Positions 59,018 through 64,000 of a DNA stretch of 64,000 nt are shown here, piece after piece; within the stretch, counting starts at the first letter, position 1, and every line of letters starts with the position of its first letter. Location: the NCBI RefSeq assembly GCF_002729955.1, contig NZ_PBYA01000004.1:115424-179423 (forward strand). The letters run 5' to 3'. Below the pieces are notes generated by a model. That model made no database searches. It saw nothing but the letters and a program-made list of their open reading frames with translations, and had not been told where the DNA came from. The position numbers and the translations under genes are program-made. This stretch comes from Salinisphaera sp. (GTDB lineage: Bacteria; Pseudomonadota; Gammaproteobacteria; Nevskiales; Salinisphaeraceae).

Positions 59018-59791
59018 ATGCAGATCGCCACCTGGAACGTCAATTCGCTCAACGTGCGCCTGGAACACGTGCTGGCCTGGCTGGAGAAGAACCCGGTCGA
59101 TGCGCTCGCGCTGCAGGAAACCAAGCTCACCGACGACAAGTTCCCGCACGAGGCCATCCGCGAGGCCGGTTACGAAACCGTATTCACCGGCCAGAAAACC
59201 TACAACGGCGTGGCCCTGCTCACGAAAACGCCGGCCGAGGACGTGGCCTATGCGCTGCCCGGCTTCGAGGACGACCACAAGCGCGTGATCGCGGCCACCG
59301 TGAACGGCGTGCGCGTGATCGGCGTGTACTGCCCCAACGGCCAGGCGCTGGATTCACCCAAGTTCGAATACAAGCTGGCCTGGTTCGAAGCGCTGGCAAG
59401 CTGGTTGAAAGCCGAGCTACAGAACCACGACAAGCTGGTGCTCACCGGCGATTTCAATATCGCCCCGCGCCCGGAAGACACCTACGACCCGGACAAATGG
59501 GAAGGCCGTATCCTGTGCTCGCCGCCCGAGCGCGCCGCCCTGCAGACGCTGCTCGACGCCGGACTTGCCGACTGCTGGCGGCTGTTCGACGAACGCGAAG
59601 GCCGGCATCGTTTCACCTGGTGGGATTACCGCAATGGCGGCTGGGCGCGTAACGCTGGGCTGCGTATCGACCACGTGCTCGCCACCCCGGCGCTGGTCGA
59701 AGCCTGTCGCGACTGCAAGGCCCATGTCGGCGAGCGCGGGCGCAAGCGCCCCTCCGACCATGTACCGGTGGTGGCCGAGTTCGATCTCTAG
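59018..59791 (+). CDS. xth: Exodeoxyribonuclease III
   Basis: MQIATWNVNSLNVRLEHVLAWLE, LALQETKL, LTGDFNIAP, RIDHVLAT, KRPSDHVPVVAEF. Confidence 0.95.
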   Translation: MQIATWNVNSLNVRLEHVLAWLEKNPVDALALQETKLTDDKFPHEAIREAGYETVFTGQKTYNGVALLTKTPAEDVAYALPGFEDDHKRVIAATVNGVRVIGVYCPNGQALDSPKFEYKLAWFEALASWLKAELQNHDKLVLTGDFNIAPRPEDTYDPDKWEGRILCSPPERAALQTLLDAGLADCWRLFDEREGRHRFTWWDYRNGGWARNAGLRIDHVLATPALVEACRDCKAHVGERGRKRPSDHVPVVAEFDL

Positions 59792-60657
59792 CCGGCCGGG
59801 CGCTGGATCAATCGACCGGCGCCGATCAATCCGACACCGAACACGAACATGAGAACGCCGTAGACGGCCGAGGGCACGGACATTTCGCTCGAATCCAGCA
59901 GTGTCAGCGTCACGAGCAGGCCCAGCGTCGCGTTCTTGATGCCGAGTTCGATCGCGACGGTGAGGGCATCGCGTAAAGGCAGTCCGGCAAGCCGGCCACC
60001 CAGCAAGCCCAGCAGGATACCGGCGATATTCAGAGCCGCCGCGGCCAGCCCCGCGGTCTGTAGCAGGGCCCAGAACTCGTCGCGTACCTGCATCACGATG
60101 GCAGCGATAAGCGCGACCAGCACGAACATGCCGAACAGGCTGACCAGACTCTCGGACCGTTTTGCAAAGGCCGGCGCCACACGGCGTATCGCCATGCCGA
60201 GCGATACCGGAATCAGGATGATGACCACCAGCGTTGCAACGGTTCGCAGCACGGGTAGCGAGATGCGCTCGCTGGTATCCATATAGAGCTGCATGGCCAG
60301 ATTCGTGAACAACGGCAGGGTGAGGATCGTCACCAGGCTCGCCAGCACCGTGAGCACGATCGACAGCGCCACGTTGCCGCGCGCAAGAAAGGTAAACAGA
60401 TTGGACGTGGTCCCGCCCGGGCATGCGGCGATGATTACCAGGCCCACCGCGATGGGGCCCGGCAACCCCAGAAGCGCGACGATTCCGAAGGCGGCGACCG
60501 GCAGCAGGAGAATCTGGGCGATGGCGCCCATGATCGTGGCGCGTGGATAAACGACAACGTTGCGGAAATCGCGCGGTGCGAGCGTCAGCCCCATCCCGAG
60601 CATGATGATGAACAAAGAGACCGGCAAACCGATCTGAATCAGCGGACCCTGTTCCAC
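59788..60657 (-). CDS. Bile acid:sodium symporter (BASS) family transporter
   Basis: MLGMGLTLAPRDFRNVV...GLVIIAACPGGTTSNLFTFLARGNVALSIVLT; ELGIKNATLGLLVTLTLL. Confidence 0.9.
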   Translation of the reverse strand: MEQGPLIQIGLPVSLFIIMLGMGLTLAPRDFRNVVVYPRATIMGAIAQILLLPVAAFGIVALLGLPGPIAVGLVIIAACPGGTTSNLFTFLARGNVALSIVLTVLASLVTILTLPLFTNLAMQLYMDTSERISLPVLRTVATLVVIILIPVSLGMAIRRVAPAFAKRSESLVSLFGMFVLVALIAAIVMQVRDEFWALLQTAGLAAAALNIAGILLGLLGGRLAGLPLRDALTVAIELGIKNATLGLLVTLTLLDSSEMSVPSAVYGVLMFVFGVGLIGAGRLIQRPAG

Positions 60658-60772
60658 GCGCGCTCCTCCATTTTTTCATGGCGCCGTTTTCAGCACGGCT
60701 GTGTTTTTTTTCGAGATCGCCGTCCGCGCCCCGAGGCAACGAATATGGCCTGTATCGGCGGTCCGCACAAAC

Positions 60773-60798
60773 AAAAACGGCGCCTCTCGGGCGCCGTT
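60773..60798 (-). terminator. Rho-independent terminator after Gfo/Idh/MocA gene
   Basis: Minus strand AACGGCGCC-CGAGA-GGCGCCGTTTTTG. Confidence 0.85.
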
Positions 60799-60821
60799 AT
60801 CGAGCGGTTGCAGCAGGCCGG

Positions 60822-61775
60822 CTAGTAGCGGCTGGACTCTTCCACCGCCGCGTTGATGCGCTCCAGCGTTTCCACCACCGCCAGCGCGCTTTCGCCGTCG
60901 GAGCGGGCGGGCTTGCGATCGGCGATGCGGTCGAGGAAATGCTGCAGCTCGAGCTTGAGTGGCTGGCCGTCGCCGCGGTGGACCACTTCGCTGCCTTCGT
61001 CGTGGTTTTGCAGTTCGGCATCGATCCAGCGGCGGTGGTGGGTCACCGTCTGGGCCACTTCGTCGTAGACCAGCATGCCGCGCGAGCCGCGCAGAATGGT
61101 GCGGCGATCGGTTTCCGGCCATAGCCAGGATGTATGGATATTGCCACGCACGCCGTTGGCGAATTCCAGATGTACATGCACTTCATCCTCAACGCCCAGG
61201 CCGAGCATGCGATGGCCGGTGCCGCGCACCCGTTCCGGTGCCTCGCCGACGAGATACAGCATCACCGCCATATCGTGCACGCCGATATCCCAGATCACGT
61301 TCTCGGCACTGCGCGCCCGACCGAGATTGAGCCGTTCGTGGCGAATCGAGAACAGCTCGCCGATTTCACCGCTGGCAACATAGTCGCGTATCCAGGCGAT
61401 CGCCGGCTGGTAGATCAGCAGATGGCCGACCATGAGAATGGCGTTATTGTGCCGGGCGGCGTCCACCAGCTGACGGGCTTCGCCCGAGCTGTGCGTAAGC
61501 GGTTTTTCGACGAACACGTCCTTGCCGGCTTCGATGGCCGCCATGGCGATCTCGAAGTGCGACGGGGTGGGCGTGGCGATGGTCACCGCGTCGCAGTCGG
61601 CGGATTCCAGGGCAGCACGCCAGTCCTCGAACAGTGACACGCCCGGATACTGTTCGCCGTATCCGTTCAGCCGCTCCGTGTTGCCTTCCACGATCCCGGC
61701 CAGCACGCCGAGTTCGTCGAGGTTGCGGATGATGTTCTTGCCCCAGGCGCCGGCCCCAATCGCCACTACTCGCAT
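60822..61775 (-). CDS. Gfo/Idh/MocA-family oxidoreductase
   Basis: MRVVAIGAGAWGKNIIRNLDELG, VTIATPTPSHFEIAMAAIEAGKDVFVEKPLTHSSGEA. Confidence 0.93.
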   Translation of the reverse strand: MRVVAIGAGAWGKNIIRNLDELGVLAGIVEGNTERLNGYGEQYPGVSLFEDWRAALESADCDAVTIATPTPSHFEIAMAAIEAGKDVFVEKPLTHSSGEARQLVDAARHNNAILMVGHLLIYQPAIAWIRDYVASGEIGELFSIRHERLNLGRARSAENVIWDIGVHDMAVMLYLVGEAPERVRGTGHRMLGLGVEDEVHVHLEFANGVRGNIHTSWLWPETDRRTILRGSRGMLVYDEVAQTVTHHRRWIDAELQNHDEGSEVVHRGDGQPLKLELQHFLDRIADRKPARSDGESALAVVETLERINAAVEESSRY

Positions 61776-62088
61776 ACGTCGTCGTCCTGTCACCGGTTCG
61801 TAACGCGCCGTAGTGTACGCGCTTGTCCTCAAGCAGGCCGGGCCGGACCTCGAGATCCCCGGTCGCGCCCGCCGCTCGACCTGCGCGCAGGGCGCGACTG
61901 ACGCCCGTCGGGCCGGGCCTGAACGAAACCCGCGAATCATTCTCATATTATTGAATAAACATGATTTTTCGACAGAACGAGGACCAAAGTCCGTACCCGG
62001 GTCCACGTTGTCGCCGTGGCGTGCGCGTGGCTATATTCGGGGTCATCCAACCCGCGCATGCAACGCGCCCAGCTGTCGGAGCCACGCC

Positions 62089-62529
62089 ATGACCGCGTCT
62101 CGTTTTCGCTCGCTCTACCGATTCACCGCCACCCTTCTGCTATGGGCCGTCGCCAGCGCCGCCCTCGCCGCGCCGCTGAGCGCGACCCTGTATCGCGATG
62201 CCAACTGTGGCTGCTGCCATAAGTATGTCGATCATCTGCGCGCAGCCGGCTTCGACGTGACGGTGGCCGAAATGGGCGATCGCGCCGAGCGGTTTCGCGC
62301 TGCGGGCGTCGCGCCCGAGCTGAGTTCCTGCCATATGATGCGCGTCGGTGGTTATACCGTGGTCGGCCATGTGCCGCTCGAAGTCGTGGCGAAACTGCTG
62401 CGCGAACAGCCGGATATAGACGGCATCGCCCTGCCCGGCATGCCGATCGGCACCCCCGGCATGCCCGGCGAGAAAACACAGACCTTCGTCGTGCGCACCT
62501 TGCAGGCCGACGTCTATGCGCGCCTCTAG
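62089..62529 (+). CDS. DUF411 exported metal-binding protein
   Basis: Signal peptide; LYRDANCGCCHKYVDHLRAAGFDVTV; SCHMMRVGGYTVVGHVPLEVV. Confidence 0.92.
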   Translation: MTASRFRSLYRFTATLLLWAVASAALAAPLSATLYRDANCGCCHKYVDHLRAAGFDVTVAEMGDRAERFRAAGVAPELSSCHMMRVGGYTVVGHVPLEVVAKLLREQPDIDGIALPGMPIGTPGMPGEKTQTFVVRTLQADVYARL

Positions 62530-62573
62530 ACCCACTCCGAACCCGGCCCAGGATTTCGAATTCAGGAGCACTC

Positions 62574-64000
62574 ATGGCGCAACGAACCACCGATAGCGAC
62601 CGTCGCCGCCTGCTACGCGCCATGGGGGCGAGCGGGCTGCTGGCCGGCTTCAATGCCCTGCTACCGGCCTATGCCCGAGATAGCCGCGGCACGGATGCAC
62701 GACAGCAGCCGAGCGCCCCTGCGGCCCGGGTCGCAGGCGGGGCGCCCCGGGATGTCGTCATGGATCTGCACGTACGCCGCGAGCGCATCGATATCGCCGG
62801 CGGCCGGGCTTCTGCGCTCACCATCAACCACAGTACGCCCGGCCCGATCCTGGAACTCTGGGAAGGCCGTAATGCCCGCCTGCGGGTACACAACCATCTC
62901 GATGAACCGACCTCGATGCACTGGCACGGCCTGTTGCTGCCGTTTCAGATGGACGGCGTTCCCGGCGTGGCTTTTCCGGGGATCGCCGCGGGCGAGCGCT
63001 TCGAAGTCGATTTCCCGGTCCGGCAGGCGGGCACCTACTGGTATCACAGCCATTCCGGATTGCAGGAACAAAGCGGCCAGATCGGCCCGATCGTGATTCA
63101 TCCGGCCCAGGATGACGGCATCGATGCCGACCGCGAGTACGTCATCGTGCTCAACGACTGGACCTTCGAGGATCCGCAACGGATCGTCGCCCGGCTCAAG
63201 AAGATGAGCGACTACTACAACTTCAGCGAGCGCACCCTGGGCGATCTGGCCGAGGATTTTCGTACCGCCGGTGTGGCCGACACGCTCAGGGACCGTCTGG
63301 CCTGGGGCGATATGCGCATGAGTGCCCGCGATATCGCCGACGTCACCGGCCATACCTACACCTATCTGATGAACGGCCTGCACCCCGAGGCCAACTGGAC
63401 GGGGCTGTTCACGCCGGGCGAGCGTATCCGCCTGCGGGTGATCAATGCCTCGGCCATGACCTATTTCAACGTCCGCGTGCCGGGCCTGCCGATGACCGTG
63501 GTGGCGGCCGACGGCAAGGAAGTCGAACCGGTCGAGACCGACGAATTCCAGATCGGCGTCGCCGAAACCTTCGATGTGGTGGTCCAGCCGCAGGCCGACC
63601 AGGCCTATACCGTCATGGCCGAAAGCATGGACCGTAGCGGCTACGCCTGCGGCACCCTCGCCCCGCGCCTGGGCATGGTCGCTCCCGTGCCCGCGCTGCG
63701 CGAACAGCCGCAGCGCACGATGATGGATATGGGCATGGACATGAGCCATATGGACATGGGCGGCATGCAGATGGACCACGGCCAGCACGCCCAGGCGATG
63801 AGCCATGACGACAAGGCCATGGATCACGGCTCGATGCAGAAGATGTCGGGTGCAGACAAGCGCCACGATATGGGCGGCATGGGCGAGGCAAGCCATCAAG
63901 GCCACGCGATGGGCGGCTCGAAAATGGCCGGCATGGACCACGACAAGGGCAAGATGCCTCCCGGCCGTGGACCGAGCGCCGAAAAAACGGGCACCGGCGC
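62574..64000 (+). CDS. copA: CopA-type multicopper oxidase (truncated by window edge)
   Basis: RRRLLRAMGASG Tat-like signal; MHWHGLLLPFQMDGVPG, TYWYHSHSGLQEQ; Met/His-rich MDMGMDMSHMDMGGMQMDHGQH; open to window end so absent from the ORF track. Confidence 0.95.
   Translation, partial: MAQRTTDSDRRRLLRAMGASGLLAGFNALLPAYARDSRGTDARQQPSAPAARVAGGAPRDVVMDLHVRRERIDIAGGRASALTINHSTPGPILELWEGRNARLRVHNHLDEPTSMHWHGLLLPFQMDGVPGVAFPGIAAGERFEVDFPVRQAGTYWYHSHSGLQEQSGQIGPIVIHPAQDDGIDADREYVIVLNDWTFEDPQRIVARLKKMSDYYNFSERTLGDLAEDFRTAGVADTLRDRLAWGDMRMSARDIADVTGHTYTYLMNGLHPEANWTGLFTPGERIRLRVINASAMTYFNVRVPGLPMTVVAADGKEVEPVETDEFQIGVAETFDVVVQPQADQAYTVMAESMDRSGYACGTLAPRLGMVAPVPALREQPQRTMMDMGMDMSHMDMGGMQMDHGQHAQAMSHDDKAMDHGSMQKMSGADKRHDMGGMGEASHQGHAMGGSKMAGMDHDKGKMPPGRGPSAEKTGTG

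Noticed and set aside
59417-60739. 440-aa minus-strand ORF over the BASS gene and xth
   Set aside because: Out-of-frame shadow; R/G-rich and without motifs, while 59788-60657 has a clear transporter sequence
63730-63960. Met/His repeat stretch in the last ORF as a novel repeat
   Set aside because: Typical Met/His-rich copper-binding insert of CopA-type multicopper oxidases
1-64000. CRISPR arrays, phage, integrase or defence-system cassettes
   Set aside because: Looked for regularly spaced direct repeats, transposases, integrases and nuclease/helicase clusters; none recognised

Overview
A 64 kb chromosomal window from a high-GC, probably gammaproteobacterial genome (a Salinisphaera-like organism is only a guess). 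It is densely coding, and I saw no prophage, transposase, rRNA, tRNA or CRISPR array. Main blocks: (i) a valine/branched-chain acyl-CoA catabolic operon on the minus strand (about 0-6 kb) plus a GntP permease and an AraC regulator; (ii) an apparent zinc-homeostasis / zinc-starvation island (about 10.7-22.5 kb): ArsR/SmtB regulator, His-rich duplicated small protein, ABC ATPase, FtsX/MacB-like permease with a His-rich extracytoplasmic loop, DUF3299-like protein, class III alcohol dehydrogenase, an 80-aa orphan, two COG0523 GTPases, a Cys-depleted DksA-like protein, a ZIP-family protein and a TonB receptor, with related GTTAT-type candidate Zur operators at four places; (iii) a TetR/paired-SMR efflux locus, arsenite methyltransferase, MCP, dihydroorotase, Fur, ATP sulfurylase, CDF exporter with ArsR, GluRS, MarR/siderophore-interacting protein, metE/metR; (iv) an intergenic repeat area (about 41.4-42.05 kb) with two inverted, diverged copies of a multi-hairpin element showing compensatory stem changes; (v) a type-2-looking IleRS, type B L31, SufE, gpmA, gor, prlC, xth and others, ending in a DUF411/CopA copper locus cut by the window edge. 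The most interesting candidate is the class III alcohol dehydrogenase in the zinc island. It has lost two of the four structural-zinc cysteines and sits downstream of a Zur-like palindrome, suggesting a zinc-sparing paralogue. All family names are from motif recognition by eye; no searches were run.
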